Assembly (NCBI GenBank): GCA_004134995.1
Contig: REGP01000003.1
Coordinates: 124,001 to 188,000 of the forward strand
Origin: Oxalobacteraceae bacterium CAVE-383
Lineage (GTDB): Bacteria > Pseudomonadota > Gammaproteobacteria > Burkholderiales > Burkholderiaceae_D
Length of the DNA stretch: 64,000 nucleotides
Direction of reading: 5' to 3'
In this document: positions 9,338 to 18,391 of the stretch, one piece after another
How positions within the stretch are numbered: position 1 is the stretch's first letter
Layout: each line of letters begins with the position of its first letter
The notes under the pieces: generated by a model
What the model was told of the DNA's origin: nothing
Databases searched by the model: none
What the model saw: only the letters and a program-made list of their open reading frames with translations
Made by a program: the position numbers and the translations under genes

Positions 9338-11109
9338 TCTAGTTGTGATAATGATTTGTTGATGACATCTTTTGCAAGATCCTCCAGACCCTCTGCATTC
9401 ACGTCGAAGCCGTACCGAAGGGAGTGTTCATGTGTGCCGGTATCGATATCTCGCGCATCCCGTATTGCGCGCAGCATTGCGGGTAATGCCTCGGCTGTCT
9501 GCGCAACGTAAACCCTGTCGACTAACATCTCCCCCGGTGGCAATGTCTGGGCGGGAAATTGTTGATAACGATCTGTGCTTCCCCACAACAGCACTGGCTT
9601 TCCCATTTGCAGGGCCTGTTCGATCGTTGTGGAAAAATGGGCGATAAGCAAATCGCTCTCGGCTAATTGTTCGATGAAATTCTGGTCGGCGCCGCAAACC
9701 CTGATGTTGTGGCGATTCTTCAATCTGTCTTCAACCGTCTTTGCATCGACTTCCCGTTTGGGGCGCACCCGGATCGTCAGCTCGACGTTTTCCAATGATT
9801 CCACTGTTGCGGCAAGTGTTTCAATACCAGCCAGATATTCGTCCGCTGTTTCGGCGATCCAGGGAAAAAAATCTGACCAGTTTTGATAATTCCCCGCATG
9901 TAAAATGCGAAGAGGCTCATGTGCCTGCCGCACATGCTTTCGGACGGGATAGTTGAGACGGACGCACTTGGCGAAAGGTTTCCCTCGCATATCGCTTATG
10001 CCTTTGAGTCGTTGAAGCGATGCGGGTGACCATAAGGATGCAATGTCGATTAAAGCGTTACAGGTCCTTTGATAAAACAGGGTACCGAGTACTGTGTTTG
10101 CAATTGATGAGCCGGACGGAGGTTGGGAATTGTGATTAAAGACCATCCGTTTAACCGAAGCCAGACCACTGGCTTCCATCAGTGCGGCAGAGACCCAGGA
10201 ATTCGTTTCGTAGCTGATTGTAGCGCTAGGTTGCAGCGTACGTATCAATGCACTGCCTTCGTGGGCAATGGCCAGCATCGAAGGCACGGCACGAGCAAAA
10301 TAAACTTGATAAAGTTCCCACGCAGCCCTGACCCGGTCGTTGCTTATGGACTGCCCCATTTGGTGCAGCAACGCTAGCGTCTCTTGAACCCTGTTGTCAT
10401 TGTCGCCAAATGGCGCCACCGGAAAGTTTTGAATTCGCGATCCGGCGCACAAGTTACGAATGACATCTGCATAATCTTTCAACCCTCCGGCCGTCGGCTG
10501 TAAAACCGCAATACTTGCACCTGCATCATTCAATGCCTGGGTGAGGCCATTTTTCAGTTTGCGTGAAGGTGTAATCACCCAAGGCCTTGCAGCGCGCCGC
10601 CCTTTCCAGGCCGCGATTCTGACCAAGCCTTTTAGCACAATAGGAAAGAAGGGATATTGGCTTGAGACCTTATGCGCGAGTCCATAATTCCAGATCCGCG
10701 GCAGCAGAACGTCTTGTAATGCACGCCAATCGTGCGCATTTATCCAGTGCCCTTCGACGCTGCGTACCAGGAAAGGACCATCCGGCAACGTCCGGCGCAA
10801 TCGCTCGACCAGATTGGCATGTCCCCAGACAGCCTGCACTGCCATTAATGCAACAGATGCGGAAAGATGGCGCATCTCTGGAGCAGATGCGACTTGCCTG
10901 ACCGCATGCCGGGAAGTAACGGCACAGCGGGCATGATCCATATTGGAAAATGATGATGCATCCTTGTGCAGTAAAATTCCAAGTTCCTGTGCGGAAAATT
11001 TCGCAGATGGCGATAGCGCCACAGCATTTGTTTCTATTATGTGGCCGGGGCGATTTAATACATCTTCCCGATCCATATAAATAATAAACCGATTGCCCGA
11101 CATTTTCAT
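9334..11109 (-). CDS. putative surface-carbohydrate biosynthesis protein, GT-B-like
   Basis: A 591-residue soluble protein. The C-terminal third has a GT-B-like layout: LTIRVRPKREVD, then ESDLLIAHFSTTIEQAL and MGKPVLLWGSTDRYQQF, comparable to the donor-site region of the KpsS-like genes further down the operon. The N-terminal two thirds show no motif I can name. Translation is coupled to the propeller-like gene (ATGA overlap). It probably builds or modifies the repeat unit exported by Wzm/Wzt. It might be a transferase active on a lipid- or protein-linked glycan. Confidence 0.5.
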   Translation of the reverse strand: MKMSGNRFIIYMDREDVLNRPGHIIETNAVALSPSAKFSAQELGILLHKDASSFSNMDHARCAVTSRHAVRQVASAPEMRHLSASVALMAVQAVWGHANLVERLRRTLPDGPFLVRSVEGHWINAHDWRALQDVLLPRIWNYGLAHKVSSQYPFFPIVLKGLVRIAAWKGRRAARPWVITPSRKLKNGLTQALNDAGASIAVLQPTAGGLKDYADVIRNLCAGSRIQNFPVAPFGDNDNRVQETLALLHQMGQSISNDRVRAAWELYQVYFARAVPSMLAIAHEGSALIRTLQPSATISYETNSWVSAALMEASGLASVKRMVFNHNSQPPSGSSIANTVLGTLFYQRTCNALIDIASLWSPASLQRLKGISDMRGKPFAKCVRLNYPVRKHVRQAHEPLRILHAGNYQNWSDFFPWIAETADEYLAGIETLAATVESLENVELTIRVRPKREVDAKTVEDRLKNRHNIRVCGADQNFIEQLAESDLLIAHFSTTIEQALQMGKPVLLWGSTDRYQQFPAQTLPPGEMLVDRVYVAQTAEALPAMLRAIRDARDIDTGTHEHSLRYGFDVNAEGLEDLAKDVINKSLSQLE

Positions 11110-12026
11110 CGAATGCGACGTGCTACCACTAGCGCAGTACCCAGTATTGATTTATGGGGCATATCGAAATAAATTTTTTCTACTTTCAGCCCATAGTTTT
11201 CCAATTCCGCGATTGATCCTTGGAAGTAGCCATAAGTGCTGACGTAAGCCTTGCGTATGCCGGTGGAGTTTACTTCTCTGAATGGTTCCAGCATAACCAC
11301 CCATTCTTTCGCCACCCGTGCGATTTCGGTCAATGCTTCATGGCGGATTAGTTCCATTTGTTCAAGGGCGAGGGATGTCACGACTACATCCACGCTGGCT
11401 GTGTCGAACGATAATTTCTGCGAGGACTCCTGTGTTATTCGAATGCGCGCAGGTGCAGAAAGATCATTTAATGGAAATGGTGCAAACTGCAGCAATTGTT
11501 CGGGCAATTGCCCGGCGTCAATTACGGATTTGGCCGTTTGAAATCCACCGGTGGTTGGCTCTACGCCGAAAAACTGCGTTTCCGGGAAGCGAGAAGCCAG
11601 CATCAACAGATTGATACCGTTACCAGCGCCGACTTCAAGCACCGATGCTGGTTTTAAGTGCTGTAACGCTTCCTCCAGATAAATAAGACGAATTGCTGCG
11701 CCGCCTTCATTTGATATCGTCCATTTCAGATTTCCGCATACCCATGGCGCTCCATCTTGAGAAATACGCGGCAGGTATCGAGAAAAAGCCTTTTTCTTCC
11801 ACTGTGCGTCATAAGACTTGAGTATTTCTTGTTGCCCGTCGATTGTGTTTTTATGGAAAATGCGCCGGATTATTTTATGGAAAGCCGCTTTGAGTAATGT
11901 CCACTTCTGCAAGCGAGAAGTCGATATCCACTGCGGTGTTGCTGTGCCGTCGGCTTGTATTCCATAGCGCATCAGGATTGCTTCAACTCGGTTGAATGGA
12001 ATAGTGCTATTTTCGATATCGGGCAT
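11106..12026 (-). CDS. SAM-dependent methyltransferase
   Basis: A methyltransferase of 306 residues from the ATG at 12026; a TTG at 12086 would add 20 residues. The SAM-binding motif SVLEVGAGNGINLLML is central, followed by FFGVEPTTGGFQ and a VDVVVTSLALEQME segment, which is a standard class I Rossmann order. Its N-terminal extension of about 130 residues may bind the acceptor. The stop overlaps the next gene by four bases. In an operon with Wzt, a chain-capping or sugar O-methylation role is possible, as in O-antigens ended by methyl groups, but nothing in the sequence proves this. Confidence 0.7.
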   Translation of the reverse strand: MPDIENSTIPFNRVEAILMRYGIQADGTATPQWISTSRLQKWTLLKAAFHKIIRRIFHKNTIDGQQEILKSYDAQWKKKAFSRYLPRISQDGAPWVCGNLKWTISNEGGAAIRLIYLEEALQHLKPASVLEVGAGNGINLLMLASRFPETQFFGVEPTTGGFQTAKSVIDAGQLPEQLLQFAPFPLNDLSAPARIRITQESSQKLSFDTASVDVVVTSLALEQMELIRHEALTEIARVAKEWVVMLEPFREVNSTGIRKAYVSTYGYFQGSIAELENYGLKVEKIYFDMPHKSILGTALVVARRIR

Positions 12027-12220
12027 AAAATTTATCAAAATGATAGTGTAGGAAAAGTATCTCCAGCGGTTCAGCTTATCGTCCAATTATGGGCGATACA
12101 TAAATGCCGGGGAGATATTTCAGCGCCAGATTTAAAAATCCGCCAGGCAAAATTTCAAATATCAGTGCTCTGAGAATGTGATCCTGCCGGATCCGACCAC
12201 ACCTGAAAGGAAAGACCGGG

Positions 12221-12865
12221 CTATTCGGACTCGTCGCAAGTCTTGTTATAGGCGGCATATCGGTTTGTAACAGGGCGTGCCGGAGAACCGACCGCAACCG
12301 ATCCTGACGGTAACGATTTGTTGACGACCGAGCCCGCACCGATCACGCACCCCTTACCGATGGTCACTCCGTCCAGAATGAGACTGCCTGCACCCATCCA
12401 TACATCTTCATCGATCTTGATGCCCAGATCGGTACGTCCTTGCTCTCTGATGGGCCGTGTGATGTCGTCGAAGCGGTGGTTTGCGGGGATGATGACGCTA
12501 TGCGTAGCGATTCTTACGTCGTTTCCGATTTTGCAACCACCGTGCCCATAAACTATGCTGTATGTCTGCACCGTGCAATTTGATCCGATTACAATCGAGC
12601 CATTTTTTTTCCCTGTATGGATAATCGCGCCGTTGCCGATATACGTGCCGTCGCCGATTTTTATCTTGCCGGTTTTGTGGCAATAGATTGTCGCATAGGC
12701 GTCGATGATGACATTTTTTCCCAATTCGACATTTTCCGGGAATCCTTCGAAGACCGCCATTGGGTGAATACGGACGGATTCATCGCATTTCGGCAATCTT
12801 GGCAAACTAAACAACCATATAATTCGCCGCAGTACAAAGCCCAATCTGGAATTTTTTGAAATCAT
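12221..12865 (-). CDS. left-handed beta-helix (hexapeptide) acyltransferase
   Basis: A 214-residue cytoplasmic acetyl/acyltransferase of the WbbJ/maltose-O-acetyltransferase type. Hexapeptide repeats start near residue 45 (IGDGTYIGNGAIIH, IGSNCTVQTYSIV) and continue to IGKGCVIGAGSVVNKS near residue 180. The acetyl-CoA-type closing motif GSPARPV and a catalytic-type histidine in IIPANHRFDD are present. It probably acetylates a sugar precursor or glycan. The start overlaps the wzt stop by four bases. A gap of about 190 bases follows before the methyltransferase, and I see no clear promoter or terminator in it. Confidence 0.8.
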   Translation of the reverse strand: MISKNSRLGFVLRRIIWLFSLPRLPKCDESVRIHPMAVFEGFPENVELGKNVIIDAYATIYCHKTGKIKIGDGTYIGNGAIIHTGKKNGSIVIGSNCTVQTYSIVYGHGGCKIGNDVRIATHSVIIPANHRFDDITRPIREQGRTDLGIKIDEDVWMGAGSLILDGVTIGKGCVIGAGSVVNKSLPSGSVAVGSPARPVTNRYAAYNKTCDESE

Positions 12866-14082
12866 TGATTTTTATTCCAGCTTTGGTCCAAGTGGAAAAC
12901 GCCTACCTGATGTCCCTTGCCAGTAGCTTCATAATCTCCAGGCATCACCGTAAATGCGATGGCGCGGTTCACCTTATCTTGCAGGTAGCCGTTGCACCAG
13001 AGCGAGACGTCTGCGGCGTATTCTCCCGGCATCAGCGGGAGTTTGGGAATTTTGCAAACTGCGCTGCCGGTCAAGCCGTCGTATATCAGTTCCTCGTTAG
13101 TGGATTCATTAGTTAACAACGCAAGTACTTTGTCCATGCTGTCACGGATGGCAAACCTGGCAATGATCACGCCTTGTAAAGGCGATTCGGAAGAAAAGGT
13201 GAATCCAATCGTTGCCGAACGCCCGGTTGACGGCGGTCTGTTTTCGTCGTCAGTCACTCTTAAACCGCTAATACGCACTTTGCCTTCTCCGCTACGATCT
13301 TCGCGTAAGCCGATTTCGGAAACTGCATCCTTGGTGGTTGATGCCAAGTACGAAAGCACCACGCTTTCTGCCGGCCCATCGAGCTTGATCTGCCCCGACT
13401 GAAGCCACAGCGCCCGGGTGCATAGAGATTGAATAGCTTCCATCTGATGGCTCACAAACAACACGGTACGCCCCTCTGAGGCAACGGCGTTCATCCGTCC
13501 CAGGCACTTCCGTTGGAATTCCGCATCGCCGACCGCCAATACTTCGTCGACTACCAGGATCTCCGGATCCAGATGGGCAGCAACCGCAAAACCGAGTCTT
13601 ACGCGCATGCCGCTGGAATACCGTTTAACCGGTGTGTCCAAAAATTCTTCAACGCCCGAAAAAGTAACGATTTCGTCGAATTTCCGGGAAACCTCGCGCT
13701 GCGTCATGCCGAGCAATACGCCGTTCATGAAAATATTTTCTCTCCCGGTTAATTCGGGATGGAATCCGGTCCCCACTTCAAGCAGGGATCCGATACGACC
13801 GCGGGTTTGAATCTTGCCTTCATCCGGCGTTGTAATTCTACTTAGCAGTTTGAGTAATGTACTTTTACCTGCGCCGTTGCGTCCCACGATGCCAAGCACC
13901 TCGCCTTGCTTCAGATCAAATGAAATGTCGCGGAGAGCCCAAAACCCTTTTTTCGTTTGTTGAGCGGATTTGCGGCCGGTAAACAATTCAGTTACGGTAT
14001 CTCGCAGTGTGTGATACGGCTGCATGCCGCCTAATTGGTAATACTTACCGACACCTTGTAGGCTAAGAACGGAATCTGTCAT
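12862..14082 (-). CDS. wzt: ABC transporter ATP-binding protein for polysaccharide export
   Basis: A 406-residue Wzt-type ATPase that powers export of a lipid-linked polysaccharide across the inner membrane. Walker A (GRNGAGKST) is at residues 67-75, the signature is RYSSGMRVRLGF and Walker B is ILVVDEVLAVGD. After residue 250 there is a beta-rich extension of about 150 residues like the Wzt carbohydrate-binding domain, which recognises the non-reducing end of the finished chain. That extension implies chain-length control by a terminal modification, fitting the methyltransferase and acetyltransferase downstream. The permease gene lies nine bases upstream. Confidence 0.9.
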   Translation of the reverse strand: MTDSVLSLQGVGKYYQLGGMQPYHTLRDTVTELFTGRKSAQQTKKGFWALRDISFDLKQGEVLGIVGRNGAGKSTLLKLLSRITTPDEGKIQTRGRIGSLLEVGTGFHPELTGRENIFMNGVLLGMTQREVSRKFDEIVTFSGVEEFLDTPVKRYSSGMRVRLGFAVAAHLDPEILVVDEVLAVGDAEFQRKCLGRMNAVASEGRTVLFVSHQMEAIQSLCTRALWLQSGQIKLDGPAESVVLSYLASTTKDAVSEIGLREDRSGEGKVRISGLRVTDDENRPPSTGRSATIGFTFSSESPLQGVIIARFAIRDSMDKVLALLTNESTNEELIYDGLTGSAVCKIPKLPLMPGEYAADVSLWCNGYLQDKVNRAIAFTVMPGDYEATGKGHQVGVFHLDQSWNKNQ

Positions 14083-14091
14083 AAATTGAAA

Positions 14092-14922
14092 TCAAAGGCT
14101 GTCGACAAAGTTTTTTTCGAATCGGGCAAAATAGATCAGGCCACTGACGGCCAGCACCAGAACCGAAAGGGAAGATAGAGCCAAACTGGCCATATCGGGT
14201 GGGCGCACGCCCAGCAGGGACCAACGGAAACCGTCGATGACGCTCACCATGGGATTGAGAACGAATAACCATTTCCAGCCGTGCGGAATCATGGAAGTGG
14301 GATAGATCACCGGTGTAATGAACATCCAGATTTGTGTCAGGAAAGGCATCGCCTGTTGCACATCGCGGTATTTGGCATTGATGGCGCTCAGCCACAAGGC
14401 GACTGCCATTGCAGATGCCAGGCCCAACAATACGAACAGGGGCGCCAATAATATTTCCCATCCCGGCCAGACGCCATACCACACCATCATTGAAATCAGT
14501 ATGGTTAATGCGATGACAAAGTCGACGGTGCCAGACAAGACAGCGGACAATGGCGCAATGAGGCGTGGAAAATAGATTTTCCCCATCATTCCGCCCATCG
14601 TCACCATGCTGGCACTTCCTTGCGTAAGTGCCTTTGCGAACAATTGCCATGGCAGCAGGGCTGTCATTACGAATACGGGATAGGGGACATTATCGGAGGG
14701 CAGACTGCCGAGTTTTCCAAAAATCACGCTGAAGACGACCATCGTCAGCAAAGGCTGTAGCAATGCCCACAGGATGCCGATTGCAGTTTGTTTGTAGCGG
14801 ATTTTTATATCGCGCGTGACTAAAATCCAAAGCAGTTCACGAAAATTCCAGAGTTCTCGGATGTCGGGAAGTGTCCATTTTTCCTGACTTGTGATTGTAA
14901 TAAGGGGAAGATTTTTTTGCAT
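14092..14922 (-). CDS. wzm: ABC-2 type permease for polysaccharide export
   Basis: A 276-residue inner-membrane permease with six predicted helices, partner of Wzt. The N-terminal cytoplasmic helix carries RDIKIRYKQT, a typical ABC-2/Wzm element, and PVIYPTSMIPHGWKWL lies between helices 4 and 5. The open frame reaches 14997, but the ATG at 14922 (MQKNLPL) avoids overlap with the upstream epimerase gene and gives the standard length. Together with Wzt it shows that the glycan of this operon is completed in the cytoplasm before export. Confidence 0.9.
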   Translation of the reverse strand: MQKNLPLITITSQEKWTLPDIRELWNFRELLWILVTRDIKIRYKQTAIGILWALLQPLLTMVVFSVIFGKLGSLPSDNVPYPVFVMTALLPWQLFAKALTQGSASMVTMGGMMGKIYFPRLIAPLSAVLSGTVDFVIALTILISMMVWYGVWPGWEILLAPLFVLLGLASAMAVALWLSAINAKYRDVQQAMPFLTQIWMFITPVIYPTSMIPHGWKWLFVLNPMVSVIDGFRWSLLGVRPPDMASLALSSLSVLVLAVSGLIYFARFEKNFVDSL

Positions 14923-14948
14923 AAGTCGGTGAGTATCGTTTGCGCACC

Positions 14949-16004
14949 TCAGGGTGCCGTTACCGTGGTCTGTGCACGTAGATTGTCGACATACCATGCG
15001 GTCGCTGCTTTTAGGCCGGCGCCGATGCGATGGCTCGGTGCGTAGCCGAGCAGCTTGGTGGCCTTGCTGACATCGGCCAGGGATTGCCGGACGTCGCCTG
15101 CGCGAAACTCGCGGTAGATTGGGGAGGATTCGTTCACATGTGGATAATCGGCTGCAAGGTACTCGACCAGATACCGATAAAGTTCATTGAGCGTAGTGCA
15201 ATCGCCGACAGCTACGTTGTACACCTGATTTACAGCATCTGGATGTTCGGCGGTGGCGGCCAGGAGATTGGCTTGCACGGCATTGTCTACAAAACAGAAA
15301 TCGCGACTTGTTTTACCGTCGCCGTTGATATGAACAGGAGTGCCTTTGAGCAGCGCTGCAGTCCATTTCGGGATAACGGCAGCGTAAGCGCCATCCGGAT
15401 TTTGGCGTGGTCCGAATACGTTGAAGTACCGCAGTCCAATCGTGTCAAATCCGTATGTGCGTGCGAATACATCTGCATATAACTCGTTGACATATTTCGT
15501 GACCGCGTATGGCGAAAGCGGTTTGCCGATATTTTCTTCAACCTTGGGCAGGGCAGGATGGTCGCCATAGGTCGAACTGCTCGCCGCATAGACAAAGCGC
15601 TTCACATTCGCGTCTTTGCCTGCAACCAGCATGTTGAGGTATCCACCAATATTAGTGGTATTGGTCATAATCGGATTTTCGATGCTTCGGGGCACACTGC
15701 CTAATGCTGCCTGATGCAACACGTAATCCATGCCGGCACATGCATTTCTGCAATCGTCGAATTCGCAGATATCACCCTGTATGAACCGGAAGTTCGACCA
15801 CTGGTCCGCAGTCACCTTGGCTTTTACGGCATCCAGATTATGCTGATAGCCGGTAGAAAAATTGTCGAGACCGACCACTCGCTGATTAAGCGTCAGTAAA
15901 CGTTCAAGCAAATTGCTGCCGATGAAGCCGGCGACCCCGGTAATCAACCAATTATGTGGTTCCGAAACAAGGCGCGCCTGCAATTGTTGATAAGCATTCA
16001 TCAT
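14949..16004 (-). CDS. tviC: UDP-N-acetylglucosamine(uronate) 4-epimerase, WbpP/TviC type
   Basis: A 351-residue extended short-chain dehydrogenase/epimerase very close to WbpP and TviC/VipB. NAD-binding [10 protein letters not shown] is near residue 22, the catalytic Y-x3-K is in [12 protein letters not shown], and ALGSVPRS and [17 protein letters not shown] are family-specific. It interconverts UDP-GlcNAc(A) and UDP-GalNAc(A). Placed four bases after a UDP-GlcNAc dehydrogenase, the pair should make UDP-GalNAcA as in Vi antigen synthesis. The N-terminal 18 residues before the Rossmann fold are normal for this subgroup. Confidence 0.9.
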   Translation of the reverse strand: MMNAYQQLQARLVSEPHNWLITGVAGFIGSNLLERLLTLNQRVVGLDNFSTGYQHNLDAVKAKVTADQWSNFRFIQGDICEFDDCRNACAGMDYVLHQAALGSVPRSIENPIMTNTTNIGGYLNMLVAGKDANVKRFVYAASSSTYGDHPALPKVEENIGKPLSPYAVTKYVNELYADVFARTYGFDTIGLRYFNVFGPRQNPDGAYAAVIPKWTAALLKGTPVHINGDGKTSRDFCFVDNAVQANLLAATAEHPDAVNQVYNVAVGDCTTLNELYRYLVEYLAADYPHVNESSPIYREFRAGDVRQSLADVSKATKLLGYAPSHRIGAGLKAATAWYVDNLRAQTTVTAP

Positions 16005-16008
16005 GGCT

Positions 16009-17286
16009 TCATAGACGTAAATCGGAGGCTGTGGGGGGGAAAAGATATTTCAGATCGTATAGAACATGATCGCTCGCACCTAACCGACGGATCGCTTGCA
16101 CGCCCATTTTCACAAATTGGTGGTGGGCTACGGCAAGGATGATGCCATCGTAATGTCCGGCGCTTGGTTGTTCGATCGGCTTGATGCCGTATTCATATTG
16201 GGCGGCTTCGGCATCGATCCAGGGATCGAATATATCGACTTCGCAATTGTAATCGCGCAGCTCGGTAAGAATATCGACGATGCGCGTGTTGCGAAGATCG
16301 GGACAATTTTCCTTAAAAGCGAGCCCCATGATTAATATCTTGGCGCCATCTACATGAATGCGCTTTTTGGTCAACGCCTTGACAAGCTGTGAGACCACAT
16401 AGGCCCCCATATTGTCGTTAAGGCGCCGGCCAGCGAGAATAATTTCAGGATGATATCCGATGGATTGCGCTTTGTGCGTCAGGTAATAGGGGTCGACGCC
16501 GATGCAATGGCCACCCACCAATCCAGGACGAAATGGCAAAAAATTCCATTTGCTTCCCGCAGCCTGTAGCACGGCTTCGGTGTCAATTCCCAATTTGTTG
16601 AAGATGATCGCCAACTCGTTAACCAGCGCAATATTTAGATCGCGTTGAGTGTTTTCGATTACCTTGGCGGCCTCGGCAACTTTGATGCTGACCGCTTTGT
16701 GTGTGCCGGCCGTGATGATTTCGTTATACAGTGAATCGATGAGATCGGCGACCTCGGGCGTCGAGCCTGAGGTAACCTTCATAATGGTTGTAACACGGTG
16801 CAATTTATCGCCTGGATTGATGCGTTCTGGCGAATAGCCGGCATAAAAATCGACATTGAAAACCAGGCCGGAATGCTTTTCCAAAATGGGAACGCAATCT
16901 TCTTCCGTTGCCCCTGGGTAAACAGTCGATTCGTAAATTACGATATCGCCCGATTTCAATACTTTCCCAATCAATTCACTCGCTTTTATCAACGGCGTCA
17001 AATCGGGACGCTTATGTTCGTCAATGGGCGTGGGCACCGTGACAATGAAACAATTCGCCTCGCGTAAATCATTGCTATCCGTTGAAAAAGTCAAATGTCT
17101 GGCGGCCAGTAATTCCTCAGTGTCTGTTTCTTGCGTTTGATCGTAGCCCGATCTCAAGTTGTCAATCCGCTTTTGGTCGATATCGAATCCGATAACGGCC
17201 CTTTTTTTGCCAAACTCCACCGCGAGCGGCAGGCCTACATAGCCGAGGCCGATGATAGCTAATTTTAAATTTGAGAGCGTATTCAA
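16009..17286 (-). CDS. tviB: UDP-N-acetylglucosamine 6-dehydrogenase, TviB/WbpA type
   Basis: A 425-residue nucleotide-sugar dehydrogenase that oxidises UDP-GlcNAc to UDP-GlcNAcA with [17 protein letters not shown] is at residues 13-26. [13 protein letters not shown] and [12 protein letters not shown] follow, the catalytic cysteine sits in [13 protein letters not shown], and [14 protein letters not shown] is in the C-terminal domain. The start is a TTG at 17286; no in-frame ATG precedes the Rossmann fold at a sensible place. It pairs with the 4-epimerase directly downstream. It is the first enzyme gene after the operon regulator. Confidence 0.9.
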   Translation of the reverse strand: MNTLSNLKLAIIGLGYVGLPLAVEFGKKRAVIGFDIDQKRIDNLRSGYDQTQETDTEELLAARHLTFSTDSNDLREANCFIVTVPTPIDEHKRPDLTPLIKASELIGKVLKSGDIVIYESTVYPGATEEDCVPILEKHSGLVFNVDFYAGYSPERINPGDKLHRVTTIMKVTSGSTPEVADLIDSLYNEIITAGTHKAVSIKVAEAAKVIENTQRDLNIALVNELAIIFNKLGIDTEAVLQAAGSKWNFLPFRPGLVGGHCIGVDPYYLTHKAQSIGYHPEIILAGRRLNDNMGAYVVSQLVKALTKKRIHVDGAKILIMGLAFKENCPDLRNTRIVDILTELRDYNCEVDIFDPWIDAEAAQYEYGIKPIEQPSAGHYDGIILAVAHHQFVKMGVQAIRRLGASDHVLYDLKYLFPPTASDLRL

Positions 17287-17309
17287 GATGGACGATAAAG
17301 CAACAATGG

Positions 17310-17672
17310 TTAATTGGATATGTGATCGAATGGATTGGTGTCGCCGCGAATCTCATCAGTCAACATTTCTATTTCATGCCTCAAATTTTCGTATTCAGTT
17401 AATTTCCGCTTAAGAAAACGGCCTGCGAGTTCTGCTTTTGCAGTAATTCCGGATGGCGTTAATAAATAAGCGTATGCCAGTTTGTTATTACTGTTCCGGA
17501 AGTTGTGTATCTTGATTAATCCCTTGTCGAGCAATGCTTTCATGCAATAGTTTGTCTTGCCCAAACTGACGCCGAGCAACTCAGCCAGTTCGCGCTGATT
17601 CAAGCGCGGATTGCTTTCCAGCAACCGCAAAACCTTTAAATGCGTTTCTTCTTGCAAGGATTTGTCTGTCAT
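17310..17672 (-). CDS. EPS-associated MarR-type transcriptional regulator
   Basis: A 120-residue winged-helix regulator of the type found at the head of exopolysaccharide operons. The helix-turn-helix is [19 protein letters not shown] near residues 24-42, followed by a wing ([14 protein letters not shown]) and a C-terminal coiled-coil helix of about 30 residues for dimerisation. It is the first gene of the minus-strand polysaccharide operon, 24 bases before tviB. Its leader holds the ops element and, further up, an inverted repeat near the probable start site, so autoregulation is plausible. Confidence 0.8.
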   Translation of the reverse strand: MTDKSLQEETHLKVLRLLESNPRLNQRELAELLGVSLGKTNYCMKALLDKGLIKIHNFRNSNNKLAYAYLLTPSGITAKAELAGRFLKRKLTEYENLRHEIEMLTDEIRGDTNPFDHISN

Positions 17673-17690
17673 GGACGAAACATCGATTAG

Positions 17691-17703
17691 GCACGCTACC
17701 GCC
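17691..17703 (-). promoter_or_regulatory. ops/JUMPstart element for RfaH recruitment
   Basis: The minus strand reads GGCGGTAGCGTGC, identical to the core of the enterobacterial ops element (GGCGGTAGCGTG). It is preceded by a GGCA run and a small hairpin (TGCCG ... CGGCA at about 17705-17723). It lies in the leader of the MarR gene, about 20 bases before its ATG, downstream of an RfaH-like gene. Ops pauses RNA polymerase and loads RfaH, which then suppresses termination through long, horizontally acquired polysaccharide operons. Confidence 0.8.
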
Positions 17704-17791
17704 CTGCCGTATCACGATCGGCAAGCGCAACTGATTCATTAAATGATATTTAAATGACAACTTTTTTGGCAGTCGTTCAACCAGTGAACGC

Positions 17792-17797
17792 ACTATA
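17792..17797 (-). promoter_or_regulatory. candidate extended -10 promoter of the polysaccharide operon
   Basis: The minus strand has TGGTATAGT, a TGn extended -10 hexamer, with no convincing -35. Transcription would start about 17785 and cross the ops element some 80-95 bases later. A CGTTCA-N5-TGAACG inverted repeat (17774-17790) overlaps the expected start site and is a candidate operator. Confidence 0.4.
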
Positions 17798-17834
17798 CCA
17801 GCTATGAGTTCAAAAATAAATTACCAGGAGGTGG

Positions 17835-17866
17835 CTATCAACGCAGGAACCTATCAACGCAGGAAC
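17835..17866. repeat. tandem 16-bp direct repeat
   Basis: CTATCAACGCAGGAAC occurs twice in perfect tandem, followed by TTATCCGGACACTG. It lies between rfaH and the operon promoter. Origin unknown; an insertion-sequence end or a slipped duplication is possible. Confidence 0.7.
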
Positions 17867-17884
17867 TTATCCGGACACTGATTG

Positions 17885-18391
17885 TTATTCTAATTTTTTA
17901 ATTTGGGTGAGGCGGGTGCTTAACGTCACAGGCTTATGAAGTAGTTCAATCAGAATAAGGGCTCGGCTCTCTCCATCTTTTATTTGCGTCAAAGTGTTGA
18001 AAATGCCTTCGATGCCCTCGAAGGGGCCGTCGGTAAGCAGCACGCGTTCGCCGCAGGTAAATAAGCTTTTGCGCAAGGTGGATGTGGCCGAAACTGCGCG
18101 CAAATTTTCGATAATGTCGAAATCAACTTTTGCGGGTTTGGCGCCAAAAGTCACCAAACGGCTTACGCCTTTAGTCGAACGGATGGCGCTCCAACTTTTG
18201 CCGCCTTTCGAATCGTCCAGGCAGATAAAAAGATATCGGGGAAACATCGCTTCCGAAACAAACGCGAGCCTGCCATTCAGGACGCGCTCCATTTCCAATG
18301 TGGGAAGGTAGCATTCATACCCTTGACGTTTCAGATTTTCCAGAGCACGTTGTTCTTGCTTTGATTTGGTGTGAATAACGTACCAGTTCAT
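17885..18391 (-). CDS. rfaH: RfaH-like NusG-family antiterminator
   Basis: A 168-residue NusG paralogue. The N-terminal NGN domain starts WYVIHTKSKQEQRALENL and includes YLPTLE and MFPRYLFICLD. A linker at about residues 105-115 leads to a KOW-like C-terminal part (RVLLTDGPFEGIEGIF). Length and the FPRYLF motif fit RfaH rather than housekeeping NusG. The open frame extends to 18493, but the ATG at 18391 begins exactly at the NGN domain. An ops element 180 bases downstream, in the leader of the operon, strongly supports the function. It should act in cis on the 17-kb operon that follows. Confidence 0.85.
   Translation of the reverse strand: MNWYVIHTKSKQEQRALENLKRQGYECYLPTLEMERVLNGRLAFVSEAMFPRYLFICLDDSKGGKSWSAIRSTKGVSRLVTFGAKPAKVDFDIIENLRAVSATSTLRKSLFTCGERVLLTDGPFEGIEGIFNTLTQIKDGESRALILIELLHKPVTLSTRLTQIKKLE

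Noticed and set aside
12076-12339. Small minus-strand frame ending LPGIYVSPIIGR in the gap before the methyltransferase
   Set aside because: It starts inside the acetyltransferase gene in another frame, and I see no ribosome-binding site or motif.
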